From: Casuarina equisetifolia
Lineage: Eukaryota; Streptophyta; Magnoliopsida; Fagales; Casuarinaceae
Direction of reading: 5' to 3'
NCBI GenBank assembly: GCA_028551475.1
Contig: CM052361.1
Coordinates: 23,077,491 to 23,141,490 of the forward strand
DNA: 64,000 nt
Shown here: piece by piece, positions 12,746-23,668 of the stretch
Position numbering within the stretch: position 1 is the stretch's first letter
How the letters are laid out: each line of letters opens with the position of its first letter
Translations under genes and position numbers: made by a program
The notes under the pieces: generated by a model
Told to the model about the DNA's origin: nothing
The model's database searches: none
Seen by the model: the letters and a program-made list of their open reading frames with translations, nothing else

Positions 12746-13442
12746 CCATTGAGTTTGGAATTGATCCTCCAAATCCATTAATTGATATGTCCAAAGAGAC
12801 CAATTGTGTCAAGCTTGCAATTGAGTTTGGAATTGATCCACTAAAATTACAATCTTGAAGTAGTATAGTTTGAAGGGAATTGTTTGGAAGAAACTCTGGT
12901 AAAGAACCTTGAAGTAATTGATTGTGTGATATGTCAATCATTTTTAATGTGGCACTAGAAAGATCATTTTAGGAAATTGATCATTCAACATAGAATTAGA
13001 CAAATTCAAGGATGTCAAATTTTTGAAATTTATGAAAAATTTTGGAATTGGAGTTGAAAAATTGTTATTAGGCAAATTAATTATTGAGAGGGATTGTAGA
13101 TTCACTAAGGAGGAATCAATAGGGCCAAAAAGACCACAATTGTTTAAACTCAACACTCTTAGATTTGGAAGTGATGATGACAAGGTATGACACCACTCAC
13201 TTTCTTGGGTTGATATAGCTACACCATCAAGATGAAGTTCAATAAGATGTGAAAGGTTGTGGACCAACATCTTTAAATTTGTCAGTTGTAACTGACCTTT
13301 AAAAAAGTAAGTAGACAAATCAAGAATAACCAACCTTGTCAAATGCGAAATAGCGACAGGAATATGTCCGGCAAACCCAACATATGATAGATTCAAATAA
13401 CTCAAATTCACCAACTTACCAAATTCAAATGGAATTTGCAAA

Positions 13443-13612
13443 TTTCCTTTTTAAGGAATTGGTTAGTTGTCCAGTAACAAATAAGACTAGTAGAGAGTTT
13501 TCTAGAAAAGAAAACAAACAAGGAATAAAATAATAATAAATATTCACAGTTGTTGTATTAGACCCTTTTCTTTGGGTCTTTCTTGACCTAATTAGAAGGG
13601 CGGGGCTTCATA
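13443..13612. other. Short insertion interrupting RLP 2
   Basis: The paralogue at 42.9 kb reads straight through this point of the first LRR. Here about 170 bp of non-LRR, A-rich DNA separates NDFNDF from the QIPFEFGKL continuation. It could be a small transposon relic or a retained intron-like segment. I could not define clear terminal repeats or a target duplication. Confidence 0.5.
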
Positions 13613-13965
13613 ATTTTAAAATCGTTGAAGTCATTATATGCCAAATTCAGACGTTGGAGATGCTGAAGACCAAAGAGACTGCTTGAGTCATCAAGCCCAC
13701 CCGTGATGGATTCTTCTGTCAAGTCGAGACCAATAACCCACCCATCATTGCACGTTACGCCTTCCCATGAACAACATTCGATACTTTGATTCCACCGAGC
13801 AAGTTTTGTAGAGAAAGTAGGATTGAATACAAGTTCGTTCTTCAGTTGAAGCAACAAGGACTGCTGACTGCCAGAAAATTGGCTAGACACCTGATAGACA
13901 GAAAAGGTTAGGAAAAGGGCGCAAATGGACACCAAGAACACACATGAAGGGAACGGATTTCTCAT

Positions 13966-15311
13966 CGTAGGGTTTAATGAGAGACATTCACACAATAAAG
14001 GATGAAGAAGTGATGGACTTATAGTGCGTTCAGGAAGGTAAAGTCCCAATAACACAACTTTCTGGTCTGCGTGCGGAATGGTTGGTGACCCAATTACACC
14101 TTCTAGAACATGATTAAAATTTTCAGAAAGAGTCACAATAGTTATATCTTACCTAACCAGAAAATACAGAACAAAAAACAAAAGAGCCTAATCCATTTAA
14201 TAAAGAGATAGAGAACTAACATTGGGCTTTTGGGTTTACTTCGATTTATTTCCTACAATGACTCAAGAACAACCATAAAAGAATCCACTTTTTGTCGATG
14301 ACTAGAGTCACTTAATACGATAGACAATAGAATATGTGCTGAACTTTTCGGTGAATAAGAGGGCAAACTACGATGAACAAGAACATACCCGAGGATGGTA
14401 CGCCATAGGGACTAAACTAGTTGAAGGGGAGACTGTTGAAGAAGAAGAAAAGCGAAGTCCGGAGTGGGAGATTGGGATGTTAGTAAGCTGCTGGAGGTCA
14501 CAGATAGGAATCACCCTGTATCTTTTGAATTACAAAGGTCGCATCGTCTTGAAATCAAACCATCATAACTAGTTCAATTCATTACATAAATCTGGCTTTT
14601 GTTTATGTCTATTTATTTCTCGCCTGCCGTGCAGGTCCGTGTATAACATGATCTATAAATTACATTCAAATTCACAAACTTTTCTCCGTATAATTTCGTA
14701 ATGATTCTCCGGTTAGCATACATTGGAGGAAAATTAGAACAGAAATGAAAATAATAAGATCAAACCAGATTTCTTGGTCGAGAAGGGAACTTTCTGAAGA
14801 TTATGACATGATTAGGAGATGCCCCTTGAGCCTGATTTATATGCGCTGCATGCTTTATTGGAAAGCTGATCTTGCTTTCTCAAAACTTGTGTTGTAAGTT
14901 TGGCAATTAACAATGCGAAATTCAAGAAGATTATTGAGAAGATCCAGGGTGCATTTGGGATGGGAAAATCCGATACATATGCTCTGTATACAGATAGTGA
15001 TCACCCCCTTGCTTGCTTTACTAATGTAATGTTTACTCTCTAAGTCTCCTTCCAAGTCCTACATACCTGGTTGTGGTTTACCGGTGGTTTGAATTCTCAT
15101 GACAGCCTTAGGAAAATCGAGATATTATGTCAATTACGGATGGAAAGTCGCGGGGCCATTAAAGAGGAACTTCAACGTGTTGTGGGATGAAGAAGTGGAC
15201 AGTCCAAAAGACATAATTTGAAGCAGGAAACTGCTCGGAGAAAATAGCAGGGGAAAATTCTTAGGAATAAGTGGCCATGAACTCCGGCAGGATTGATGAG
15301 CCAATTCTACT
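13966..15311. other. Upstream of RLP 2; no gene recognised
   Basis: Holds the RLP 2 leader, whose in-frame N-terminal extension to 14136 is probably untranslated, and then intergenic DNA. An open frame at 14336-14572 (+) is acidic in its middle but matches no family I know. On the minus strand near 15.07-15.11 kb, a stretch reading FPKAVMRIQTTGKPQPG ends at a CAG/GTATGT donor-like site and might be an exon of an unrecognised gene. Confidence 0.35.
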
Positions 15312-15600
15312 CTAGAGATTTCTTGACTGACTGGGGGCAGAGAAATGGCAACAGCAGTTCAATTCATTTAAAATCTGCAATATATTTCCATTACTTCTCA
15401 TTCTTGATATCATATATTCTTGGTAGAAAGAGCTGTCCATTGTTGAATTAACTCGATAATGGAAGAAGGTCCCTTGAAGATGGTCCCTTGTCCATGCCTG
15501 TTCATATTCCATTTCTACTAACATTTTTTCTGTTGCGTGAGCTAGTTTGTTAGCAATTACCTGTTGTTTCACCACCAAATCAGTGTCGCGCAGCAGCCAA
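15312..15600 (-). other. Possible exon of an unrecognised gene
   Basis: The minus strand has an open frame reading WLLRDTDLVVKQQVIANKLA and then a Glu/Met-rich helical stretch. It looks more protein-like than its surroundings. There is no convincing start, and no neighbouring exon can be joined with confidence. I do not recognise the family; it may be a degraded exon. Confidence 0.25.
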
Positions 15601-18600
15601 GGTGAGAGTTAACTATTAACTACTACAAGAAATCAATTATACACATAATGTTAACTACTATTTTTTGTACCAAGTAATGAGAATAAAAACAGAAAAAACG
15701 ACATTTCCACAGATATCTTCCATGTCAAAATAATGGTAGCCTACAGTCTTTTAGTGGCGTACAGAAACCAAATAGAAATGCAAAATTATGAAGCAGCATC
15801 AAGCAGAGAGCTGTTGCTTCTTGGAACCAACCACAACTCATACAAGTTCTATGCAACTAACTATTTATTAAGCTGGCTTCAGTCTGAACATTTTTAGCAC
15901 AGGCAGCACTAAGGAGAAATATTGAAATTCAAATAGGTCAATTTCTACGGAGAGCTACCCTGGTAATCATCTCGACTGACAGCATGATATAAGTACCTTG
16001 AATTGTTAAGCATGCACCACACATCAATTTGTGTATAGCAATTGAGCATAATCGCCATTGGAGAGGCCTTATGGTCTTCAGCAAACTCCCTCCAGGGTAA
16101 AGTTAAGCAACGTATCTCTGCAAGTGAGGCGTATATTGATGCATCTCAATATCAACCGAATAATTGCAAAATGAATCATGAATCTGAGCTCAAATCACAT
16201 AATTTATTATGTCATCCACGATCAATCATTACATCCCAAAGAGAATTGGTCAATTGCTGACCACCGAAATCATCTCTTTCAAACAAATGAGAGTAAACCA
16301 CAATGAAATTACACATTTCAGCCAAGAGTCACTTTCACCTATGCCTGCCCAACTATGCACTTTTCCCAGAAGTGTTTGGACGAACTCCAAGCACCACAGC
16401 AATTCCCTCACCCTCGCAGAAGTTGATAAGTATAACATCTACCTCTACAGGTTTCCTAGTCTCTTCATCAAGCCTTGTTCTTGAAGAAAAATACATACAA
16501 CAATGGGAGGTCTTAAAAGTAATGACTGCATAATTCTAAGTCACGGAAGAAATTTCTATCCTGTATCAGTAACTCAATCATAAATTTGGCTCCAAGACCA
16601 CCGTAGTTCTTCTTTAAGTCCCCCAGCATTCAACTTATCCAAGTACCGGATACATGCATAGCACGTAAGATAATTTGACACTAGCCATAGACCATATCCA
16701 CAGATGTGAGCACAGCACACCGGGGGAAGTATAGAACATATTCTAGGAGTTATAAGAGGTAGTTTCAAGTAGAACTAGATGATTAATCTTAATCACTGGA
16801 TCATCTTTCCACCAAGAAAATAGTCGCAATGAAATGAAACAGGAACACCAATTATTACAGTTTAAATTGAAAATGAAGAGTGGCAGATCAAAAGACACAT
16901 TAGTCCATTTCATAGATTCCAGCATTTAAACTCTGCCTAACGATTATAGAAGTATGAGAAATATACAAGAATTGACACGTATAATAACCAAAAACCTTTT
17001 CTCCAACAAATGGATGAAAGATTGGGGTAATTGGAACTATATTCACCTAATCAATCCTAGAATGGCTACCCTCCTAAATGACCAAAACAAATTATGCTCA
17101 ACGCTTGTGTCAGCCAAAAGGTGACAATACCAGGCTAATTCCAGAGGGCAACAAACAAGCAACTTTCGAGATATCAGACTAATGTGGATAATGAGTACGA
17201 CTGAATACAATCACTGCACTTGGTCTTTTAATCTTCATTTTCAAGCATAAGTACAAGAGTGCAAACACAGTGCCCAATCTGAACACATGTTCAACATTTG
17301 CATTCAAAACCTTGTTAACGTTTCCATGATTCAGAAAGAGCACTTACTCCCAGCAACCTCAAAGTCACTGCAATTACAGCTAATATAATATGAGCAAAGA
17401 ATTATGAATTGAAAATAGCCCCATAACCCACGAAATAGAAGTCAAATAGCCTTAGGAAACTGTTTGCTTGAAGGAATCCCAGATTCCATGAAAGCACATG
17501 TATTTCCACAAAAAGATAATAAGGACTGTACTTTCCTCCTTTGGGATGCGATGTAAAGCTCTCAGAAACGTAACTTTCTGGTGTTTGGTGAAACTAAAAC
17601 CCTGTCTCAGTGGTGGCTGACAGAGAGGAAGCTTGTATTTGTTGACCGCTACGAGGAGTTGAGAGGTGACCACAGAGATGCTTAATGGGTGGTTGTTTCA
17701 CAATTTTGACTGCAATTTTTGGGAAAATGGTGGGCACATCTTAGACATTACTAGCAGAGGGTCTGAATCTTATACCAATCTAATTCCTAAAACTGCAAGA
17801 ATGTAGGGCTGGCAGAGGTGTCAGATTCCCAGAATGTTGGTTCAGAACCAGAAACCAAACATAGGCCTCTTGACATATTTGCAGAAAGCAATGGCTATCC
17901 TGTCAAGAATTAGTGGAACAAGCAGTGCCAGAAATGGCTCCAACAAGACTCACATTATACCTTTCAAAAATCAAACACAGGCGTTCAGAAACTTTAAAAC
18001 CATGATGGTACAGATTATATAACTATCTCAAATAATGGACCTCTTGAGATAAAACATCAAAATTATTCTTCACAAGGATTTGTTTTACCAACTGCAAGGC
18101 ACAGGCCACACTTGCTAGGACAAGTAGTGAAAAGACATTATCACAAGAGGCCAAATACACGTAAATGCAAAAATAAATATTGGAATCAACCAACTCTCAC
18201 TTTTCTAACTCACTTCTCCTGAGTTTTTCACTGACTTTGTACTACTCAAAAGGAAGATGGCGAATACATTCGATGAATACTTGAGAATATCATTTCTTAA
18301 TTCAAAAACATGTTAAGGCAATAAATACACCATCACCTACCCGCCGCTATAGGAAACACAGAATAGATTCACACTGAGTGAAGCCTAGCCTGTTTCACTT
18401 GAAATTCCACGCCACCTAGGGGTATGGACTCAAAGTGTCTCCAAATAATTCCTAAGAACACCTCCCATATCTGTGAGGTTCAAGATTACCAATGAAGCAA
18501 CATTGTGGGTTGAGTTGCACGAGTTTAGCTTCAACCACGTTGCTGAACTTCTGAATCTACACAAAAACATACTGTAAATAACCTTGCAAGTCTTTAGCAG

Positions 18601-19683
18601 GCAGCAACTATAACCATATGACAACGTTTAAAAAGTAGGACCAAAAAAAAAAAGGAGAAACAGAAAAAGCAACTGAAAATCCCAGAACTGACTGCTGACA
18701 CTTTCTGCTAAGACCTTGATGACCTTCTTCTTTTCTGCCGAAAATATGGTTTACATTAAATACCCAAGAGAATAAAATTTTACAACTTAAATTAGGTTAA
18801 GAATGTATTTCATGACTCGGTGAGAACTAGGAAACCTAAAGAAATAATCAACAATCTCTTGTTGCCACCAGGAATGTGAAGATAGCTATATATACTGAGC
18901 TGAATGCATTACTTGGCCTGGTTCATATGAATTCCAAGATACATAGGAGAACGGATTTGAAGTGTCTCCATAGAATTCCTAAGAACATCTCCCACATCTG
19001 TGAGGTTCAAGAAGCAACTTTAAAGGTTGAGCTGCAAGACTTTAGCTTCAACCAATTTGCACAACTTTTCAATCTACACAAAAGCATACCGTAAATAATC
19101 TGAAAGTCTTATGCATCGGATAACTGAAACCAACATAGAATAAACTAACACAAGAGTGCAAAACCCCAGAACGTGACTACAACTGCTCGCACTATTAATC
19201 CCTGTTTAAAGGGAGAAAAAAAAATTAAGAGGCACACTTCAAAGGAATGTTATCTATCTGACCACACATACATACTGCAAGGGTAGAATAGTTATTTCCC
19301 AATAAGGGAGGGACAAGAAGGAATCTACCGCAGCATGAGAAATTGTACTAAATGGGAACAGATATGGGCAGGCCCAAGGACCTGGAAAGCGTCCTACTTA
19401 ATTTCTTCTTTCATCATTGCAACTAAATAATGGGCAACGTTTGAATGGCTACTTGTTCCAACATGCTAAGACAAAATGGGGTAAAAGAAGCATTTTTATC
19501 AACAAAAAGCACAACTTCCAAATTCGGTAAGGCTCATTACTACCCAACGAAGTTGGGACAAACAGAAGTTACTCAGCATACTAAAAAAGCAGTATAATCA
19601 TATGCCCAGTCCAAGCGCTTTTTCACCCAGAAACGAAGCTCACAATAAAGAATTTGACGCCGATCAAGAATCTCACCTCGCGT
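15601..19683. other. Gene-poor interval downstream of LUX
   Basis: Only short open frames without domains occur across 4 kb. The last few hundred bases (from about 19.2 kb) probably include the LUX 3' untranslated region. A diverged direct repeat at 18.43-19.11 kb is described separately. No tRNA-like T-arm or other RNA gene was noticed. Confidence 0.5.
18426..19110 (+). repeat. Diverged direct repeat, two arms of about 165 bp
   Basis: Arms at about 18426-18600 and 18951-19110 share blocks such as AATTCCTAAGAACA, TCTGTGAGGTTCAAGA, TTTAGCTTCAACCA and AATCTACACAAAA in the same order, about three-quarters identical overall. Both contain stops in all plausible frames, so this looks like an old non-coding duplication or two copies of a short dispersed element. 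Confidence 0.7.
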
Positions 19684-20607
19684 TCAATTCTCATTGGAAC
19701 CAACATGGGGATGGTACGACCAGTCCCTCTGCTGCATCATGCCGTACGCACCATGCGAGTCAAACCCGTGATTTCCCACCGGCATACCCATATGGCCAAC
19801 CCCCATAACCGGCATCGGCATCATCGTCGGAGGCGGCGGATACGGCATCTGAATCGGCATCGGCACCGGCGCACCGGCCTCATTCGACGGCATCGGCGAG
19901 GACGCAAAGAGCTGGTGGTCCGATGAGGAGGAAGGCGTTCCGGTGGGGCCCACATCACCGGGGAACCCTTGCATTCTCTTAAGGTAGAGACGGTACTTCT
20001 GGAGGTGGCTGGCCACGTTCTCGCGGGTCAGGCCCTCCACGTTCATCAGCTGCATAATTGTCTTGGGCACCGCGTTCTTGATCCCCAGGTGGCCCACCAC
20101 ATCCACAAAGCGCTTGTGTAGCTGCGGGGTCCACACCAACCGCGGCCGTTTCAGCGTCCGCGCGGTCGACGACGGGTCGTCGCTACCGTTCTCCGCTCGA
20201 AGCGCCGAATCCGCCTCATGCTCTGAGCAGTCAATCTTCCTAGACTTCCTGGGGTCGTTCCCCGACCCCGACCCGGACCCATCCCGATCGGTAGTCTCGC
20301 CGGGTTCCTCCACCGCCATCGGGTCACCGGCGCCGGGACTCTCCGTGAAGGATTTGAAGTTGTCGCTGGTGGAGAACCCCAACCCCTTGGAAAGCGTTGA
20401 GAGGGTGGTCTGCGACGCCCGGTTGACATCAAGCGCTGTCCTGTAGGGTTCCGGAGAGATACTAAACGCCGAGGCCAACTCCGGCGGAATCAACCCCTGA
20501 CACAAGGGCGTGATATCATCAGCGCAAGGAAGCCCCGCCTCCCACTCCGCCACTCTCTCGTCCTCCCCCATCTCTTCATACTCGCTCATCCTCACCTCCT
20601 CACCCAT
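19684..20607 (-). CDS. LUX: LUX ARRHYTHMO / PCL1-type GARP (MYB-like) clock transcription factor
   Basis: A single-exon gene of 307 residues. In Arabidopsis, LUX with ELF3 and ELF4 forms the evening complex, a nuclear repressor that binds GAT(A/T)CG sites in clock and growth genes, including its own promoter. The start [10 protein letters not shown] and the N-terminal block with [12 protein letters not shown] fit the LUX subfamily. An acidic, Ser/Gly-rich linker follows (about 90-150). The single GARP DNA-binding domain spans about 152-212 and contains [18 protein letters not shown] and the signature recognition helix [20 protein letters not shown]. The tail is Met/Pro-rich. Length and domain position match the family, and no lesion is seen. 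It lies divergent from the plastid protein gene at 21.5 kb. The close paralogue BOA/NOX cannot be excluded, but the N-terminus favours LUX. Confidence 0.93.
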   Translation of the reverse strand: MGEEVRMSEYEEMGEDERVAEWEAGLPCADDITPLCQGLIPPELASAFSISPEPYRTALDVNRASQTTLSTLSKGLGFSTSDNFKSFTESPGAGDPMAVEEPGETTDRDGSGSGSGNDPRKSRKIDCSEHEADSALRAENGSDDPSSTARTLKRPRLVWTPQLHKRFVDVVGHLGIKNAVPKTIMQLMNVEGLTRENVASHLQKYRLYLKRMQGFPGDVGPTGTPSSSSDHQLFASSPMPSNEAGAPVPMPIQMPYPPPPTMMPMPVMGVGHMGMPVGNHGFDSHGAYGMMQQRDWSYHPHVGSNEN

Positions 20608-20895
20608 TACTCACACAAACACAGGAAAAAGCGGCGATCTCCCCTTCCAATTCTTAAGTTCATACCCAATACATCTGCGAAAGTCGGGTTCCCAATTGGA
20701 TCTGAGAGAAGAAATAGATATTTCGAAAGATTCGGGGTGCGTTTGGAAAGCGGTAAAAGGAGCGAGAATAGGTTTTCTTTCTATGTTTGGCCTATCAAGG
20801 AAATGAAAGAAAAGGAAAAAGTGCAATATCTGCCTCCAGATCGACCCACTATTCATGCCAACGTGGACGACTTAGCCGGATATTTTTGATCCTCT

Positions 20896-20903
20896 AAATA
20901 TCT
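20896..20903 (+). promoter_or_regulatory. Evening-Element-like core AAATATCT
   Basis: Eight bases matching the core of the AAAATATCT element bound by CCA1/LHY/RVE factors. In Arabidopsis these factors bind such elements in the LUX promoter. The first A of the full element is T here. Confidence 0.45.
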
Positions 20904-21030
20904 ATCTTCTGTTCACATCGCCCACCCACTCGGTCACCTCCACTTGTCTCTACTACTCGCTTTACCCTCGCGACACGTCCCCTAAGAGGGACACGGAATT
21001 ACGAAACTGGACACTAAGTAAAGCAAGTGC

Positions 21031-21036
21031 GATTCG
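21031..21036 (+). promoter_or_regulatory. LUX-binding-site candidate GATTCG
   Basis: Matches the GAT(A/T)CG consensus of LUX. It lies 12 bp from a G-box, the pairing described for evening-complex targets. This would allow negative feedback on LUX itself. Confidence 0.45.
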
Positions 21037-21047
21037 AGGCGAGTGGC

Positions 21048-21053
21048 CACGTG
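21048..21053. promoter_or_regulatory. G-box CACGTG
   Basis: Palindromic bHLH/bZIP (PIF, HY5) site in the shared promoter, close to the GATTCG site. Confidence 0.5.
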
Positions 21054-21367
21054 AGCAAAGTGCGTGCGCTTTTTTTTAAGGTTTTTCGGTAATTTCGGGG
21101 GAGCGGTCTTATTCCGAACCGACCTGAGACCGACGCTTTTTAAAACCTTTTTGGTTTGGTTGGAGCGCGTGGACCAATGGGGAGAGGCGGTGTTGGTGGA
21201 CAGCTGGAGAGCGAAAACGTGGGCGTTTCCTGACGACAGAGCTTTGGCGGTGTGATGAGTTTTCTATTGGACGGTTTGATCGGGGTAATCCGACGGCGGG
21301 GAACGCGAGGATGTACAGGAACTATTGTGGCAACCTGGCTGGTTCGGACGTACGCTGACGCCAGTGG

Positions 21368-21373
21368 CACGTG
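21368..21373. promoter_or_regulatory. G-box CACGTG, second copy
   Basis: In a GGCACGTGG context, 134 bp upstream of the plastid protein start codon, and so shared with that gene. Confidence 0.5.
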
Positions 21374-21392
21374 GACGATGACGACACCCATA

Positions 21393-21400
21393 AGATATTT
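21393..21400 (-). promoter_or_regulatory. Evening-Element-like core AAATATCT (minus strand)
   Basis: On the minus strand it reads AAATATCTTA, close to the full Evening Element. It sits 20 bp from the second G-box. Confidence 0.45.
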
Positions 21401-21422
21401 ATCGTTGACTTGAAACGGGCCA

Positions 21423-21453
21423 GGCCCAAAGATACGGCCCAAAACAGGGCCCA
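21423..21453. promoter_or_regulatory. Cluster of three site II (GGCCCA) motifs with an embedded GATACG
   Basis: GGCCCA occurs at 21423-21428, 21436-21441 and 21448-21453, about 50-80 bp before the plastid protein ATG. Such TCP-factor sites are common close to the start of plant genes for organelle and ribosomal proteins. A LUX-type GATACG overlaps the cluster at 21431-21436. Confidence 0.6.
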
Positions 21454-21501
21454 GGTTTTCTACAGAGAGGGAGAGAGAGAAGTGGCAGCAGCAGATGAGC
21501 C

Positions 21502-22077
21502 ATGGCTGCCATATCCTTATCCCTACGTTCCAAACCCTTTCTCTCCATTTACAAACCAAGACCTTGCTTTTTACGTAGTTCGTTTCTTTTTCCGACCATT
21601 ACCTTAACCGGAAGACCCATTCTTTCAGAAAATTTACTTCAAAGAGTTGCTCGGAGAAGCACCCATGTTTGGAGAGTCTCTGCTGCCTCCGGCGGAGAAG
21701 TTTTGCCTCCAGAAGCCATCCCACTAGAGAGTTCTCCGGAGATAGTGCCCCCGAGTGATGATAGTGGGGCCAGGATCATTTCAGGTCTTCTCTTGGTAGC
21801 CTTGATTGGTCTGTCTATTCTCACTATTGGGGTAAAGCCACTTTCCTGTTACGTTATGCAATTTTCTTTATGGGAGGTGGGTTCTTGATGGAGGTGGTTT
21901 GGTTTCCAGGTTATCTACTTGGGTGTGACAGAGTTCCTGCAGAAGAGGGAGAAAGAGAAGTTTGAGAAGGAAGAGGCAGCTAACAGAAAGAAGGGTGGGA
22001 AGAAGAAGAAGGTGAGAGCAAGGACTGGACCTAGGGGATTCGGGCAAAGGACTGATGATGGTGAGGATGACGATTAG
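21502..22077 (+). CDS. Small plastid-targeted single-pass membrane protein (AT1G42960-like)
   Basis: Two exons, 21502-21831 and 21910-22077, joined at GGG/GTAAAG and CAG/GTT, give 165 residues. The N-terminus is Ser/Arg-rich with few acidic residues, typical of a chloroplast transit peptide; cleavage is plausible near RVSAA at about 58-62. A membrane helix spans about 91-117. A charged, lysine-rich tail (QKREKEKFEKEEA, then GGKKKK) and a conserved-looking ARTGPRGFG motif follow, ending in an acidic stretch. From memory it resembles a plant protein reported at the inner chloroplast envelope (AT1G42960), function unknown. The site II cluster directly upstream suits a plastid biogenesis gene. 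No lesion is seen. Confidence 0.85.
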
Positions 22078-23668
22078 GCCTTCAGTGTGAGCTTTTCAAG
22101 GTGCTTGTAACTCCAAATTTGAATGGGTTTTCTCTATTCTTTTATAAATTTCTTGTTCCTGGCAACCATGGAGAAGTCTTGATTGAGGATGCCTTCTGGT
22201 TTACTCAAGAATCTGTCGTGATCAATGAAGACTTTGGAGGCTCTGTCGACGAGCCTTCCAAGGCTAGTATCCTTTAGAGTCGTCAGATTTTAATGAAAGT
22301 TCAAGTGACAAACAGGAGTAGACATTGGTCCTTGATTTCACACTATATATTGAGGTGATTAAACCTTAATCCCCTCAAATCGATAGCTATGTCGATCCAA
22401 AAAGAACATATTCATACGACAAAATTATTTTACCTCGTCACCAGCGAACTTATGTTAGATCATCCCTCGGATTGTACTGTCAATGCTTCTAAAGGTGCTT
22501 GTTGAGAAATGCATTCTTTAATCACCATTAATTTTGCCTGGAAATAACGAGAGCATTTGGTTTCTTATTACACAGAGTTGCTATTAATCAAAGGGTTGCT
22601 ATGATTATAAGGAATAGGGTAGTTGGTCTACGTTTTCTGTTGTAGTGATATTCAGCAGAGTAAGCATTGAACGTGTAAGCATGAAAACTGCTTAAAGCCA
22701 TGGAGGTGGCTGCCTGGTGCTGCTCAGCTTTTCTCTGAAATCGAGGAAGACAATCTGAACAGCCATGGATGGTTGTACACGAAGCTTCACTTATGGTATA
22801 TTTAAACTAGAGAGATGCCTAACTTCAAATCACTGGATTAATTAGAAAAACTGAAGAGATTCGAAACCAGAAGAGCTTGGTAAACTTGGAGCTTCGAAAT
22901 TTTAGGCCAAATCAGTATACTTAAAAAGCAAGTGTTCCCGGGAGATGATAAAAACATTGTTTCAAATGAACAGACTAGTTTTAGCTAGCCCAAAACAACA
23001 CAAAATACTTTAACCGTTGAATCAAACCAGGATTTGTACTTAAAAACTATTTCCAATCAAGGAACTAGGAACCAAACCAGGAACATTTCCGGGAGTGGAT
23101 TCCATAGTTAACGAGTAAAAATTCAAGGTGAGCCGAAGCAAAGAAGCATGATGTGATAACAATACAATACATTAATGAAACAAGAATCAGCATTACAAGA
23201 CATTCACAGAGAAGATAAAACAAGATACTTCTAAGCAAAAGAAAATTGTGCTTATGATAAGGAAAAACGTCAATAACCATACATTAAGAATTATCTCGGG
23301 CCTCACCTAAACATGAACAGCTCTCCACATGGCAACATTTGTACAGTCGCGTTAACTCGAAAAACTACCTCAACATCCCATAATTTTTACACCCTTAAAA
23401 ACTGGTATAGTCATTTTATCTCCTTTGCAGGGGGCATCAGGTGTATTCAACATCTGATCCTCGGCTAGCTTGATTCTATGTATATAAACCTTAAACTACA
23501 CAATGTACAGTTTTGCAGTACAAGCAACAACTTTTTTATTTCCAATTAGGCTCGCACCAGTCTCAAACAGACAGGTGGAGTCTTATCTCTAGACAGGAGG
23601 TTGAAAGAGGAAAAGATGAAGCTCACACTAGCCTCAGTTAGCTGTACAGAACTTTTTCTCTATGCTGC
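22078..23668. other. Intergenic between two convergent 3' ends
   Basis: Holds the 3' untranslated regions of the plastid protein gene (left) and the Pumilio gene (right). The open frame at 23065-23280 (-) is hydrophobic and AT-driven; not called. Nothing else is recognised. Confidence 0.55.

Larger units (their letters stand above)
10182..13965 (-). pseudogene. LRR receptor-like protein (RLP) pseudogene 2
   Basis: The Met at 13965 gives a signal peptide and the cap motif CCSWEGVTC, as in RLP 1. LRRs run to a C-terminal membrane segment with FWKRWR. Lesions: inserted DNA at about 13443-13612 interrupts the first LRR. A one-base deletion near 12955 shifts the frame after VPH. In-frame stops are TAG at 12087, TAA at 11841, TGA at 11652-11654 and TAA at 11313. 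The frame changes again between 11.31 and 11.16 kb and near 10.78 kb. Despite this, 12087-12941 is one long open frame containing a recently expanded LRR block. The C-terminal 198 residues (10182-10778) are also open and keep the last LRRs, the acidic spacer and the membrane helix. The ancestral protein would have been about 1000 residues. Confidence 0.88.
20608..21501. promoter_or_regulatory. Shared intergenic promoter between LUX and the plastid protein gene
   Basis: The 894 bp separate two divergent start codons. They contain two G-boxes, LUX-type sites in both variants (GATTCG and GATACG), Evening-Element-like AAATATCT cores, and three site II (GGCCCA) motifs next to the plastid gene. Another GATTCG (20729-20734) and an AAATATCT core on the minus strand (20716-20723) lie within the likely LUX leader. 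This mix fits a clock-regulated LUX promoter with autoregulation plus a growth-linked plastid promoter. Assignment of function is inference. Confidence 0.7.

Noticed and set aside
12314..12941. CRISPR-like regular repeat
   Set aside because: The 72-bp periodicity is that of 24-residue LRR codons with no unique spacers, in a plant genome.
20063..20446. Long plus-strand open frame opposite LUX
   Set aside because: Antisense shadow of the GC-rich LUX coding sequence; no domain.
21140..21559. Minus-strand 139-codon open frame in the shared promoter
   Set aside because: Covers promoter motifs and the start of the plastid gene, with no known motif; likely chance in GC-richer DNA.
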